Positions 1 through 15,200 of a stretch of 64,000 bases of DNA are shown here, in pieces. Within the stretch, counting starts at the first letter, position 1; the number at the start of each line of letters is the position of its first letter. This stretch comes from Gavia stellata (Eukaryota; Chordata; Aves; Gaviiformes; Gaviidae): the NCBI RefSeq assembly GCF_030936135.1, contig NC_082620.1, positions 930,001-994,000 on the forward strand. Reading direction: 5' to 3'. The notes beneath the pieces were generated by a model that searched no databases, had not been told where the DNA came from, and worked only from the letters and a program-made list of their open reading frames with translations. The translations under genes and the position numbers were made by a program.

Positions 1-299
1 ACTGAACACCCCCAGCTCCCTCAGCCGCTCCTCATCAGACTTGTGCTCCAGACCCCTCACCAGCTCCGTCGCCCTTCTCTGGACACTCTCCAGCACCTCA
101 ATGCCCTTCTTGGAGTGAGGGGCCCAAAACTGAACACAGCATTCGAGGTGCGGCCTCACCAGCGCCGAGTACAGGGGCACGATCCCCTCCCTACTCCCGC
201 TGCCCACACCATTTCTGATACAGGCCAGGATGCCGTTGGCCTTCTTGGCCACCTGGGCACACTGCTGGCTCATCTTCAGCCGGCTGTTGACCAGCCTGT
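1..299 (-). mobile_element. CR1 LINE fragment, 5'-truncated, cut by window edge
   Basis: Reverse-strand CR1 sequence encoding the C-terminal part of ORF2. It matches the copies at 14,090-14,370 and 17,215-17,510 almost base for base, including the stretch coding for [12 protein letters not shown]. Homology stops near 299, where the other two copies continue toward the reverse transcriptase, so this copy is 5'-truncated. Its 3' end lies left of the window. It sits in a CCDC30 intron, downstream of the exon at 724-839, in the same orientation as the gene. Confidence 0.88.
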
Positions 300-3200
300 C
301 ATGCTGTACAGTGGGCACAGGAAAACATGTATTTCAGGGCTCTATGCTGCAAGCCCTAAAGCACGTACCTACTTCAAGCAGGCACAGCCCCCTCGGTGTT
401 TGGTGAAGTATCAAACTTCCTGCACTGAAGGATGCTAAGAGAGCTGAACTTTCTTCAGGGTTGCAGTAACAGCAGCTGCTTTAAAACACTCTTTGGTTAT
501 TTATTCTGCCTGTTTCCCAAAGTTTATTACTCCACGAGCCATGAAACATCAGAACCACAGCTCTGGAAAGACTGGCTACAGAAAAGAGAGGGGAAATAGA
601 GAGGCAGGGCAGGTTAAGGAGTAGGGCTGAATGTCAGGAACCAGCCCACGAGCGTTGGCTGCGCAGAGGCTCGTTGGTGCCACAGCAGCCCAGGAGATCC
701 AGCAGCAGGAGATGGGTACTCACCAGATCGAGGAACGCTTTTCTTTCCAAGTCAAGCGTCTGGACCCGTGCTTGCAGCGCCAGAATTTCCTTGTCCAGTC
801 TGCTGCTGTGCTCCATGGCCTTCTGTAGCTCAGTCCTGTCTGTACGGAACAGAAAAATCTGGTCACCACCACCAGTTTGGCCCTTGACCAAGCTCAGAGG
901 AGGGCTACTGCATGAATAAGGTTTCTGAAATTGCATTGCCCTTATGCACAGGTGTATGTGTGCAACAGCACAGAGGGGAGTTCCCCATATATATGGGAAC
1001 ACGTTCTCTTACTCACGTAGTAGAGGTTTATGCTTCTGGAGATCCAGGTTCAGTAGCAGTGCTATGTTTATTAGAGAAGCACAGCAGTCTCTCCACAGTT
1101 ATTCAAGGGATTCAGTTTACCTCTAGATCATGGAAAATGCCTCACCTCAGATGTTTAGGTATGGGTTTCACAAACAACCAGGGTAAGCTTTGAAAAACCC
1201 AAACAGCCATATTTCTTATTTTCATCCTAAAAGTCATAATTTGCTGCGAGCAGAAACACAATCCCAGTTAACGTAGCAGCGTTGTGCTAGCGTTAATATT
1301 TATGAAATGGCCAGTACAGTAAAAATTATGGTTGTACACCAAACCTTCGAGCCTGATTCAATAAACATATGCCACCATCACACCAGTTAATGCAGACTAC
1401 CTCGTATTTCAAGTGCAAGAAATAGGAAAAGATGTTTGTATTACGAGCACACTGACAGAAGTGTGTCGGCGTATACACTGGTATCCTAATCCTAAGGAAA
1501 ACCAGTGATAAGACTGTTTACCTTTTCTGCAAGGAAAACTAACATTTTTCCCTTTTCAGCTTAACGCTGGGCACAGGAAATTTCAGCTTAAATTTTACTT
1601 TTATTCGGGCAAAAATAAAAACATACCTTCTTTCTTGGTCCCAATCTAGCAAAAAAAAAAAAAACAACATAACCCCAAACCTCCATTTCAAAGAAGGATT
1701 TTGATATTGGATTTTCAGTTTTGTAATTTCAAATAAAAGGCAATGAACACCTTCTACCAAAGTGTTTATTTTGCTGAAAAGCCTGTTTACCACTACAGAA
1801 AGCCTTGATAAAATTCTGGATCTTTCCTGCTTGCAAATAGCATGACCTACCACTCTCTGTCCATTCGTTCACCCCTTCCTCCTGGCTCTCAGGCGCTTGC
1901 AGGGCGGACCACGAGGCCGAGTCTACAAGGATAATAAAGAGACAGTTTTGCTGTGGCAGTCCATTTGTATGCTTCCGAACACAAAACTCAGCAACATTTT
2001 TAATGCACTTTGTTAAATACAGAGTTGAAGGAAAACTAAAGAAAAAAAATGAAAGCAGCAGCCAGCTAGGCACACAATTTAAAATCTCTCATCACCAAAG
2101 ACCCAATAACTGGGCTACAAACTGGCCAGGAGCAATCTTGTATTTTCTCTTCAATGCAAGCAAGCAGCTGCAAGTTTTCATGGAACCAAAATACACTGTT
2201 TAAGTGGAGTTTTACTAAAGATCAGAGATTTCATTTTAGGTTTTTATTATTAGAAAATCAATTTATTTATAGAGCAATTGGCTCTGAAACTCATCAGGAG
2301 CAGGCATGCAGATATGCAGCATCAGGGAAGCCACTAAGATGTCATAACACTAATTTTGCACACTAATACTCGCAGCGTAACAAACCACACAGACATAACA
2401 AGCATTAAACCCTTACTTACAGTTTGGAAAGCCTTACATTCATTTGATACTTAAGAAGATTATAAACCACAGATTTTCCCCACGCAGGCTACGATCCACT
2501 GAGAGGAGTCGCACGCTGCAGCCCGTCCGTGATCTGGAGAAGCAGTACTGTTTGAAGGCTGCAACACCCCACGCGCTCCATCCCCAGGGACACGTGTGTA
2601 TCAATCGATACACAAAGCAGATGCCCGCAGAGAGCTCATTTCCCTGCCTTTGATTAAAAGGCTGTAAATGATGGCTCTGGAGGCTGGCTGGAAGGTTTAG
2701 CTAGGTCCGAGTGTTGCGAGTGAGCTGCGAGGTCAGCATCAGGACCTGTGGTTCACACATAAACCCTACCCAGGTGGTACCAGTCTCCTTAAGTGAATCG
2801 GTCTCTGCAAAGGCACGTGAGGCAGGAAGATGTTATCTCATCACGTTTTGCTGTTCTCCACTGAAATTCTGCATCACAGATTTTGGGACAACGTAAGTAA
2901 CCCAGAGAAAAAGCATCCAGAAAGCGGTGTTTTGCTCGGGAAATCTCCTGTAGGAAGTAGCAGTGAAGCGCCTGGCTTTAGGGACCACTCCGACAGCAGC
3001 TTTATCAAGTAGTTTGATTTTTCCTCCAGAAAACTGTTTATTTTTACAGTCAGTATTTTAAAAAAATGTAGCACTTAAGGTCTAGTCAACAACAGTTATT
3101 TCAATAAGGAGGTTAAGCAAATATTAGCAGTGATAAGAATCTAACCAGTCACTTCAAGATTGCTGACAAGCGCTCATAACCGGCGCTTGCTAACAACTCA

Positions 3201-6200
3201 TAATGAGGTAGCATCCCAAACGTAGCATCTGAAGAACCTAGAGACGAGTGGTCCAGCTGTGCTAACGCTGTGTACATGGTATTTTAGCTACGCTGTTCCT
3301 GGAGCAAGGTGTCATTTTCCTCTCCATCCCCTCCTAGGGCATGAATTTCTCCCTGTATATGAGCCAGGGAGAGGAAGTCAGTCAAGACCCTGCTGCTGTA
3401 ATCACAGATCACATAACCCCACGTTTGAGCTTTCCCCACTCAGAATTGATTGATTTGTGACTGTTAACGACTGCATGCAGAGCTCCGAGGTACCAGCTAA
3501 CATCTGACACTGTTTTTTCCACATGACAAGCAGAGAGGACACAGGACAACCTGCCTGCCGCTCCCCTAGGCGAGATGTCCCAGGCTTACACTAGCCAGGG
3601 GTGGGCTAAGTGCAGGCCAGTAATTAGGAGCAGCCACAAGAGAAGTGCTTACCTATTTTGCCGTGCTCCTTTCTTTGTGCATCCAGCTCATCTGTCAACC
3701 TCTGGGTCTCTTCCTGGGCCATCAGCAGCCTCTGTGTGGCCTCATCCGGATCTCGTTTAACTCTTGCGCACGATGCTCGTTCCCTCTCCAGCTCTTCCCT
3801 GTAGGACCGAAACACAAGGGCTAATGCTCCAACAGAAACGAGATAACCCTCCCAATGATGCAACCGAGGCAGGTTTCCTCTCTGCGCTACACCTGACCCA
3901 CCAGAACAGGGGTGGCAACACAAACAGAAAGCAGGTGAGCTTGGGGAAGCCACTGCAGAGGCAGGAGACACAGACACACAGTGGATAACCCTCTTCACCG
4001 CGAACACGTGCAAAAACCACAGGTGTTGAACAGCATGGTGTGGCTGTTTCCCTACACAAGGCTCTGTTTTTCCCTTCCCTGAGACAATGCCATTAATTAC
4101 GATGCATTTTTCAAACACATTATATATGAGGTTTTCCAAGCAGAGGGCTCCACCGCACCCCGTGAGAGTTTGCTCCAAGGACAAGTCAATTCTGCACGTT
4201 TGTGGTCCCATGGCCGTTGTGAGAGCTAGTCCGAAGCCAGCCTGGCACTGCTAACCTCCTCTTCCAGTCTGCACTGGCTCCTAGAGTGCCGGAGCCAGAG
4301 ACTGCTCCCACTGACCTGTGATTCTGCAGAAAAGTAATTTCAGCTGATACAAAAAGAGCTATTTTTCACCTCCTTTGGTCCACTCATCTCCAATGGCATT
4401 TATTTGAGGCTACCGTTAAAGGCACATGAGTGCTCACAAGCCAGCCCTGACCAAAAGCTGGTGAGATGTTAACCCTGGCTCTCAGCAGAAGCGATTAACT
4501 CATGCGTAGCACCAGGCTGATGTGGTTGCACAGCCTGAAGTTCAGAGCTCATCTGCATCCCATCAGCTAAGAACAATAAAAAAAACCTCACAGCATGCTT
4601 AAGAACAGACCCACCGCTTGAAATCTCAACTGTGGGCCATACCATCAGCAAGAAAATGTGCAAATTTATTACCTTATTCATTGTCTCTCCAGTAAACCAC
4701 ATCGATTCATGCTGTTGGTGGAGTTCATCTTCTAATATCTGATGAATGTGATCAAACACAGCCTCGCAGAGAAAGATTTCAACACCACCAGAAAGCATGC
4801 TGCCATGTATCCCTCGACACCAGTGTGTAGGATTTTCAGTTTCAACATACCTTGATTAGAAGGCGTTTTGTAATCATACTTTATATTTGAAGAGAACGTT
4901 TCAACCAGAGTTACCCCAAATCCTTGTGAAAATCCCTTACTTGTCTCAGCTAGTACCGGGAACTCTGCGGGTTCACTACTTTCATTTTTATTTTTTTTTT
5001 TAAAAAAACCTGTGATCTCCTTGGTATCTTCCTTTTAAAGCCCGTGGGCTCAGCTTTGCCCAAAGAAATATATTGGTGCCGAGTATGCTTAACTCACTTT
5101 ATCAGAGTGACACTGGGTTACTTCCCCATGTGCCTCTCATTTGAACCACTTAGCGAGTTAACAGATTCCTGCTCCCCTGCAGCCTGCACACATGAACCAG
5201 CATCAAGGATTTGCTAATGCTCAGGAGGTTGGTTGTCATTAATATTTTGCACCTTGGCTCTACAGAGGTGAGCGCGCTTGTATATGCCATGCCTTCTACC
5301 AGAGCTCGGAAAGCATTTCCCCATGTATATATTAGAGACAACTACACAAAGACGCGTGTTTGTACCCTGGCTTTTTGCATTAGTGAGGATGCATCAAAAA
5401 AAATCAATTATGCTTGAGCGGTCCAGCTAAAAGCTGCATTCATTTCTGTAACAGACAGGAACGTATCTGGACCTTCAGTCTAAGAGTGAAACAAGTACGT
5501 AACAGGTCATTTGAGAATAAGAAAGGCTACACGTTCCAGTAAACAGAGTAACAAGAGCAATTAACCTATTAACCTGTAACACTGCCGTGACTCTAATGAT
5601 TCTGTAAACCAAGTGTGATGCTACCCCAAACAATGGGGCGCTTAATCAACAGTTTCTAGTTCACAAGCATAGACAGCAATGACATCATTTGGGGAGAATA
5701 AACAGTCCGCTTTAGAGAAACTGTTTTCCTGGAAAAAGAGATCTCCAATATATCTTTCACCTGGTTTTGAAAAACACAGAAAGAAAGGTGCCCAGTATAA
5801 GAACTACAGACAAGTCGTGTGTGATTAGTAATGAGGTGCATTAACACATTATAATGTGTTTTGATCGTGCAAGAATACATTTTCCTTTAATAAGCCTCAT
5901 TCCTCTAAACAGCAGCATGAAAAGTGGGTAAAAATCAGGTATTTACAGCCCTGTCTACCTACTAGGGCACTCTGGCACTACATACCAGGAGGAATTCAAG
6001 TAAACTCCACGCTGTTCTTCACACATAGACAGCCTATATTATTTCCACATAAGACGACTTTGCCTTGGCTCTGTCTTTCATCCAGCCCAGCTGCAACAAC
6101 ACTCTCTCCCCCTTTACCCAGTAGTCAAGACCAGTCTCGTTACAGAAAAATGTTCATTACAGAATCACTAGAGAGAACGGTCCTGAGAGGGGACTGCTAG

Positions 6201-9200
6201 GAGAAGTCAGCTGCATCCTCAGAAGGACGAGCTCCATGCAACGAGGTTTGGATTCAAGACCAGACTTGCAGGCAGCTGCATCCTTCATTTGCCCTGACCC
6301 TACTTCCCTTACTCAGCCGTGGCTCTGAAGAAAAAGCAAATCCAATCACATCTGGTCAACGCTCGGTAGCAGACGTGGTTAACTGGCATTTCATCGGAAG
6401 GTTACAGCTCTGCTTCCCCTCTTTAACTACTAGTGGGGTTTCTATTACACTGCTTCGCAGGAAAAAAATGCAGCAAACATTTGTGTCAAGTGACAGGCAT
6501 TCACGGGTAGATTATTGAGGATTTGCAGAGAGGCATTTTCTATCCAAGAGCGGGAGACAGCACATCAGGGAAGTTTCTCTGTCCCACTGGAAAGAGATTC
6601 TTTGTTTCCAAGGTGAATATTTACATCTGAAAGTGTTACTGTACCATGGATGAATCCCGAATGACACCCAACTCTACAATAGTTAGGCAGACTAGGACTC
6701 TCCAGCCAGAAAGGGATGCTCCGGAGGTCAGTAAAATCCCAAGTGGCACAGAAAAGGCAGATAAAAAGGCAATTGTTCACTGCCTCTTAATACAAGAGCT
6801 GGAAGGCATCAAACGAAGCCGGGAGATGGTAGGTTGAAACAAAGGAACTTCATGTGGCAGTAGCTGAACTGTGAAAGTCCTCACTACAAGATGTTGAGGC
6901 TATTAAGAAAACTGCACGGGTTTAACAAGCAACCAGATTCATGGAAGAGAAAAATTAATGAAGGACTACTAGACACAATGGTAACACCTCTGATTCAGAT
7001 ACTGCAGGCCACTGGAGGGAAGGGGAGCATTTGTGATGAACTATCACGACATATTTGCCCTCCTGCGACACTGTCTTCTGAGGTTTTGCATTTGGCTTCT
7101 GCTTAGGTGGTGCAACACAGCCAAAATCAAGCTGAGCTTCGCGGCGGGTCTGCCGAGCCTCCCTCCTTCAGCGAGCTGGCCCAAAAAAGGCCAAGAAGCT
7201 TTTCAAACTCCAAACCAGTTTTATCAGAATGAAAAACTAGAAACTTAAAACCGTAGAAAGTTCAAGGTAGTGACAGAAGATGAGACAGCAATGAAATGGT
7301 CTGTCTGCAAGTCTTCCACTTGCCTGTGTCCCAGCCAACTCCAACCTGGAGGTCACCAAACCCTGCCTGTCCCCAGGAGGGCTTTCCTGTGACTCCTGGC
7401 TAGCTGCTCTTCGCAGGGGCTGCAGCTCCTGGCCCTCTCCTGTCCCCCTTGCAGCCTGAAGCCTTCTCCCCTAAGCTCACCCACTGCGTCCCCAGACAAG
7501 AGCAGCCCCTCTCCCTCCAGAGGGGCAACCTGGCCTGGACACTTCTGAAGTGGCGGAAGGAGATTGGGAAAAAGAAGAAAAACTTAACAGCGTATCACAA
7601 ATACCGCAGGGCTAAACAGGCTCTAGACCTGGCCCAGTGCAGCAATTTTTGTCCTCCTGTACCTCCTCCAGCCATTGCTGTCAGAACTGTTATGGATGAG
7701 GCCAGTAAGCACAGCAATGCAGGAGAAACAGCTACGAGAGCCAGCGGCTCCTGGGCTCCAGTTCCGTGAAATGGCCATATTCAGGAGTAGGTGGAAATCG
7801 GTGGCCTTGGTGGGAGGGAGATCTCCCTAAGCGAGACGATCTGTCAGAAATTGTCTCTGCAGCATGCAGTAGCTGCTGCTCCTCCACCATTTGTCAGCGT
7901 TCTTCATCTCGACCTCAGAAAGCAAAAAAAAAAAATCAAGACATGGATGGTCCTCTCTAACCTGCCAATCATCAAGTCATGCTGTGAAATTTATTTACTA
8001 AACTCAGTTTGTAAGCAGAGGGTTGTTTAACTTCCCTTGTCTTCTAGCTACTGAGCTAGAGGATGGAAGAGTTTTAACCTCACCTTAAGTATAGGGAAGG
8101 GGTTTTTTTCCTTAAATTAATGATTTTCAGGGGAACTCAGTCATCTGAAATTAAACACTGGATCATCCGGAAATCTGGATTAGTCGAAAGTCATTATTAC
8201 TCAGTGAAGATCCTCAGACCAACTATATCACAAACTCTTCAACATTCTCTCTGTTAAAATTAAGCCTATTCACTATGCCTATGCAAGATGTGGGAGCAAA
8301 TCAAGCGTAAATATACAAGTGTGAAAACTAATAAAGAGATCAACTTCAGCATTAAGAATCCACAGTGTCCTCACAGATAGGACAAATACTTTTACTTCAA
8401 AAAATATCTCACAGACAACCTTTTTTCCCCAGCACGCTTTCCGTCAGCCTGAGCAGCTAAAGCAGGAGGGTACCTGACGCTGTGCTGCACACAGCCGTCT
8501 ACGTAGTTGTGTGAATTCAACTTCTGATCTGCGATCTCCAGTTTCTCCAGCAGTGTCGTTCTTTCCACCAGTAAATAAGCAACCTGTTCGCTGGCGTTAC
8601 TGTGAGCTATTTCAGACAAGCCTTCCTGTTCCAGCATCTCCTTGACCTCCTTCAGCTGGGCTTCTGCAAGACAAGGCTTTCTGTGAGCAGAGGAACAAAT
8701 GAAGCCCGATTCCTTCCAGATCTGTGTCCTAGCTCCTCTAAACACTCCCCACCACTACACCCCTGGAGCTCACCAACAGCTCATAAAACATTTAGTCTCT
8801 TCACCTGCTTCCCACCTCCCTTTCTGCCTCTTATCCCCCGTTCTTATCTCAGCCCCGTTCCCACTGCCCCAATGTTTCTGATCTGTCCTAACGTTTCCAC
8901 TCACATCCACTACCCTGCCTGCCAAGCAAGTGCTAGGACCTGCTACATCTAGACTGAGTTCTCCTGCCTTGCTTCAAGTAGTAGAGTTGTTGCGACCATT
9001 TTCCTCTACCCAGCAGCTGAGTTTCACCAACCTGGTTATCCCCAACCCTTTTACCCCTTAATACAGTCTGGTGGAAATTAAACAACAGATTAAAAAGGCA
9101 TTGAGAGAAACCAGAGGGAAGGGCAATCACATAAACATTTTCTTTGGAAAAACAGACACAAAATACCTTATTCATTTACATAAGCAGAACATCGCTATTT

Positions 9201-12200
9201 TCCTAAGGACTGTCTGGTAGGGAGGCGGATCTGAATATCTTATTTTTCCCCGAGCGCAGCAGGGATGCACAGCAGCACCTGGGGCATTGTGGCAGCCCGT
9301 GGTGGAGATCGGGGTGTTGGATCCCTTGTGATATGGTAGGAAAGCATGGCGAGGAACCAACAAGGGCCTGAAGCAGCTGGAGAAAGAGCACCCCATGGGC
9401 ACAAAGCGACTCGGAGTACTTAAAACATGACTTTAGAAATCACTCCCTGAACAGCGTTCCTGACCCATTCCTCCAAAACCAGCTAGAAACCCAGGCTAAG
9501 GACTGCTTCTAGTAACACAGACCTGTTGTCTGAAGGTCTCCTGTAGGATTAAAGGAGCAAAAAAAATCCTTTTAGAATTAAACCGTCAATTCTGCACCGT
9601 TTATGCCAAAATTATAGCTAGGAAGACTCTGTACTGGGAAAAACTTCAAGATTCAATGGCCTCCAAGGCAAATAGATGACAACAACATTTGCAAGAGAAG
9701 CTGGTTTATGGCTAGGCACCATTGTGTTTGTGCAACGAACAGTTGTTAAAAAGAGCCCCTCGCTTGCATGGTTGGAAATTTATCTGCCAGGAGAATATGA
9801 GGAACCTTTCGTCTCCTGCGTGGTCAGGGCAGCAACACCTGCCCTGGATCCAACAGCTTGTTAAGCTAAGGAAGCGTTTTTCAAAACCTCCCTATGTAAT
9901 TCATATTAAAAAGAAAACCAACAAACCCTGCTCCCAATTTCTAGCCCAAACCAGATTATAAAGTTTTCCAGGTGCTGTAGGATGGGAACTGGGGGGATTT
10001 GTGGGTTTTGTGTGGAGGAAGGAGGGATATTCACACTCCTTCGCTGCTTAGGGAGCTAAGGTTAGACATCTGGAGTTAAGCAGAGCAAATATTCCTCATA
10101 CTCTTACACAGGATACATACACAGCTCTGGACAAGCCTGTTCCTCACTTCCATACGCTGGATTTAACAGAGGACTCAGTGCAATCACATCCTCAGGCTCA
10201 AATCAATCGCGTGTTTCCACTCTGCATTTTGCAGGCAGCTCCGTCCAGCCCTATGGATGGAAAACACCCTGCGGTTCCCCATTTGCCTTCCCCTGTGGTT
10301 ACAAATTACAGCTTGTTCAATGAAGAGGTCAAACATGAGTGACGCAGCTTTCCTGCGTGAAGCAGAGCAAAATATTGTGTTTTGCAGTTTAAAAATAGCT
10401 GGCCACTTGCTCCATACGCATTATGAACAGCCCACAGCTCATACTCAACTGAACCGCCGCCTTGCCTCCAACCTGCCTTGCAACTTCCTCCCAGTTTTGC
10501 CAAATCCCACGTAAAATAAGCCGAAAGCTGCTCTGCTTTATGGCCAGAAACGGGACAACCATCTCTCTTTAGGACCAACGCTCTGATCTCATATGGTGGC
10601 TCCTACACCGACAGTTTCGCTTCAAGTACTTCCCCTACACCCAACCTGCAACGCAATACTAAGCAGGAGAGTTTCAGGTAACAGGACCTAGAAATTTTCC
10701 ACAGGCTGAAGAGGAAAAAAGATCTGGGAGGATGAGGGGAGTCTGCCGTACGCAGCACAGATTACCTGCTTGTCAAAGCTCATTAATTTCTTACGGGTAT
10801 CTCAAACACCTTCCCTACCACGTCCAACGTGTCCTGTTTGAGAAGGGCAAAGACCTCGTACAAGCAACGTTATACCAGTGCACTGATGTGTTCCCGCTAG
10901 CAAGTATCTCCTGCACCACCTCTGCGCTCACTTCTTTGGAAGTGAGTTTTATATTTGCAAAGGTGTCTTACCCCAGGAAGAAATTCTCAGAAATAAGCAG
11001 TTCACCGGTATCCTCACACCCACCACAGAAGCTGCATCCGCTCGTCTGTGCTGGGTACGTTTAAGCAGTACAGCTGTTACAATAAACAAGATCAGCCTAC
11101 GACTATTTATTCTTTTTGTTTCGCTTTTTAAATAAATCCAGGCTAGCCCCCAACAGCGTTGTGTTTTACCGCCACTATATTTGTTTTTCAGAAAGGCTTT
11201 TGGTAATGCAGCGCATGAGTTATCGATCCGCCCTCGAAAACCACCGAGGCGTATTCGACAAGAACCATTGGAAACGGATTATGAACTGCCTCGAGGAAAG
11301 GAAAAATTGCACTCTGGGCAGAGGTACCAAATGAGGTGAAGCTCAGATCAATAGCCCAACATAAAGCCAGCAGTGGCTGCTCTCAGCAGCAGCCCTTCGA
11401 GCCTGTTCCAGGCAAAAAGTAAATGCGTAAGCAGAAACTTACTTTTTATCACCAGAAACAGCTTTTGGCAGATCGAGTTGCTCCCAGCCATCCTCGGACC
11501 AAGCAGAGCTTCCGATCTGTTTGGCTGCTTTTGGAGGAGGGAGTGCGCTCAGTCCCGAGAGCCCACCCAAGTGATCTCCTGCATTTACCCGAGTCTTTGC
11601 CTCTTCCCTTCCCAATCTCTCTGCTCCCCAAAGCTGGGACTTCCAACTGTCACCACAAGCAAGATCAGGACGGATCCTGTCCGCTTGCACTTCACCGTTC
11701 ACAGGTCAGGGCCCTCCTTTGCGCCACAGGCTTGAACCAGCCTCTGTCCTCAACCGCCCTTTCCCATCTGAACTCGTTATCATTCCAAACCTCCCAAAAG
11801 CTCCCTACCCACCATCCTCTGCTCTTGCCTTGCCCACACCCTTGTTTAACAATCCCAGTAGAGCGGGGTCTGCCTTTCCACAAGACCCTTCTCCAGCCCC
11901 GTTTCCAGCCTCATCTGCAGTATCATCTTGTCCCTACTAAAGACAGCCAGCTGCCCCGCAAAAATAAGAGGGGGAGTAAGACCCAGAGGACAACCACCTT
12001 CTAGTTCGAGACCTTCAGCCTGCCCTACACCCCACAGGGCTCAGGAGGCATCTCTGGGTGGGTTTGCACAAACTCTGATGAAAAGCAGGGGCCTGGGGAA
12101 CGGACACAGGGATGCGGCATCGAACCCTGCGGCAGAGGTCCGTTAGAAGTCTTTGAGAAAGCGCAGCAGCTAAAGCACAAGCACATCCATCTGCTCTGTG

Positions 12201-15200
12201 CCAGATACAGCCAGTGGTTCGGTTTTATTTCTTCTTGAGAGGCTGACCTGCAAGACAAAAAGACAGTCCCTCAAGAAAACGATCTACCAGCATCCCATAA
12301 CACACCAGGGTTGGCACGAGGACAGCCTGGTGGAAGACAGGGCTTCACCCACTGCCCAGATTACTAAATTATCAACGCGTATTGCAGGAGCGTTGCTAAT
12401 GCCATCAGTAAGGTAATAACAACTCTTAAAAACCAAAGTCTGACAGCGATATCCCAAAACAAACTCCTCCAGAAAGCTGCACAGAAACACCGTATGGCAC
12501 CGAAGCATCGCAGAACCACAAAAACCTCTCGGGGACGGCTTGCTCGCAATTAGCAACCCACCAGGGAAACGGACAGGGATCTCTGTTTCCATTCGAGCGT
12601 TAATTGTTGCTCAACAGCCAGAAGAATCCCTAAAATAATGGAGAAAGTCCAAAGGAGCAGAGCCACTACGAAGAAATAAATGCAAACCCAGCTTTTGGGA
12701 CATTTTTGTCATTCGCCTGCCACCTCGTGGGGAAGATGAGAGAAGAACCAACGATAAAGTTTTCTGCCACAGCGATGCTCGCGAAGGCTCCTTAGTCATT
12801 TAAACCCTTGCGTGCCAGCATTTTCAACACGAGACGATGGCTTTAGGTGCCCAGAGGAAGCAAATTTTCAGGCAGTGCTTAAGCACACCCATCTCTGAAA
12901 AGTCTCTCCATCAGACGTGCTCCCTGAAACCCGCAGGCTGGCCAAAACTGCGCAGAGACTCAAAACTGCAATCAATTTCCCGAAATTCCTGGATTTGCCT
13001 CCCCAAATAAAGGGCGCGTAACAAAGAAACTGTTCGAGCTGTGCTATCACCCCCAATTTTACCTTAGGCCCAGGATAAGACACACCACAAAAGGAGGAGT
13101 TAACGAGAACGGTGTGCTATTAGCAGTACTCAAAGCACAACAGAAGACTGGGAAGACTGAAGACAATCAAGAACTAAACCCAGCAAAATATATTTGCCCT
13201 CACTGGAAGCGATGCCAGGGTTTGAGAAGAAAGCAAATCATCTGAAGTGAAATATTAAGTGAAACAATTTGTTTTAAACAAAATGACTACACTAAAAAAA
13301 AGCATCACAATCACCATCACAAAACGTATCACCGTCCTTCAAAGTTGTTTTAAAAAACGTGGACTTTGTCTAAACCAAAGCCCATGGCAAAGTCACTGAC
13401 TTGAAGGGGAACACGGCTTGACACTCAGTTACCCGAGAAGTCACTGTCAAATAATACGGTGCTGTTTGTTTTCCAACTCTATCCATTCTGTTCTTCAAAC
13501 AGCCTCTGGAAGATGCTCAGTCCAACAACAGAGCCACACGAAGTGAGAAACTGCCCAATTTCCTGAATAAAGGCAGTAGAGGCAGACAAGAACCTCCAAG
13601 TCAATTACAAATCAGTTCTAATATTGCATTAACAGAATCACAGAATCACTAAGGTTGGAAAAGACCTGTAAGATCATCAGGTCCAACGTAAAAAAAAAAA
13701 AAAAAACCACAAAAAACACCAACAAAACACACCACACAACAACAACAAACCACAACACACCAAAAACCAACCCACCCAACACCACACAGCACCATGTCCA
13801 TCAAGCTACATCCCACAATGCCACATCCACACGCTCCTTGAATACCTCCCAGAGAGGGTGACTCTACCACCTCCCTGGGCAGCCTATTCCAATGTTTCAC
13901 TACTCTCTCAGGAAAGACATTTTTCCTAATATCCAGCCTGAACCTCCCCTGGCACAACTTGAGGGCATTTCCTCTTGTCCTGTCACTAGTCACTTGGGAG
14001 AAGAGACCAACACCCACCTCCCCACAACCCCCTTTCAGGTAGTTGTAGAGAGCGATGAGGTCTCCCCTCAGCCTCCTCTTCTCCAGACTGAACACCCCCA
14101 GCTCCCTCAGCCGCTCCTCATCAGACTTGTGCTCCAGACCCCTCACCAGCTCCGTCGCCCTTCTCTGGACACGCTCCAGCACCTCAATGTCCTTCTTGGG
14201 GTGAGGGGCCCAAAACTGAACACAGCATTCGAGGTGCGGCCTCACCAGCGCCGAGTACAGAGGCACGATCACCTCCCTACTGCTGCTGCCACACCATTTC
14301 TGATACAAGCCAGGATGCCCTTGGCCTTCTTGGCCACCTGGGCACACTGCTGGCTCATATTCAGCCGGCTGTCAATCAACACCCCCAGGTCCTTTTCTAC
14401 GGGGCAGCTTTCCAGCCACTCGTCCCCAAGCCTGTAGCGTTGCCTGGGGTTGTTGTGGCCGAAGTGTAGAACCCGGCACTTGGCCTTATTGAACTTCATC
14501 GGTTGGCCTCAGCCCATCCATCCAGCCTGTCCAGATCCCTCTGCAGAGCCTTCCTACCCTCAAGCAGATCAACACTCCCTCCCAACTCAGTGTCGTCTGC
14601 AAACTTGCTGAGGGAGCACTCGATCCCCTCGTCCAGATCATCAATAAAGACATTAAACAAGACCGGTCCCAAAACTGAGCCCTGGGGGACTCCGCTTGTG
14701 ACCGGCCGCCAGCTGGATTTCACCCCATTCACTACAACTCTCTGGGCTCGGCCATCCAGCCAGTTTTTTACCCAGCGAAGAGTGTACCTGTCTAAACCAC
14801 AGGCCGCCAGCTTCTCTAGGAGAATACTGTGGGGAACAGTGTCAAAGGCTTTGCTGAAGTCCAGGTAGACAACATCAACAGCCTTCCCCTCATCCACTAG
14901 GCGGGTCACCTGGTCATAGAAGGAGATCAGGTTGGTCAAGCAGGACCTGCCTTTCATGAACCCGTGCTGGCTTGGCCTGATCCCTTGGGTATCCTGCACG
15001 TGTCCCGTGAGCGCCCTCAAGATGAGCCTCTCCATAACCTTCCCCAGCACCGAGGTCAGGCTGACAGGCCTGTAGTTCCCCGGATCCTCCTTCCGACCCT
15101 TCTTGTAGATGGGCGTCACGTTGGCAAGCCTCCAGTCATCCGGGACCTCCCCCGTTGGCCAGGACTGTTGATAAATGATGGAGAGCGGCTTGGCAAGCTC

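Noticed and set aside
4673-4762. Possible extra CCDC30 exon on the minus strand (30 codons, AG and GT flanks)
   Set aside because: In the phase required between exons 3 and 4 it hits a stop codon, and exons 3 and 4 join perfectly without it.
12141-12230. Helical-looking plus-strand peptide ([17 protein letters not shown]) in CCDC30 intron 2
   Set aside because: Short, wrong strand for the host gene, no clear splice sites; likely chance.
11423-12592. Cluster of open frames on both strands in CCDC30 intron 2
   Set aside because: No conserved domain, no splice-compatible ends, amino-acid composition as expected from translated non-coding DNA.
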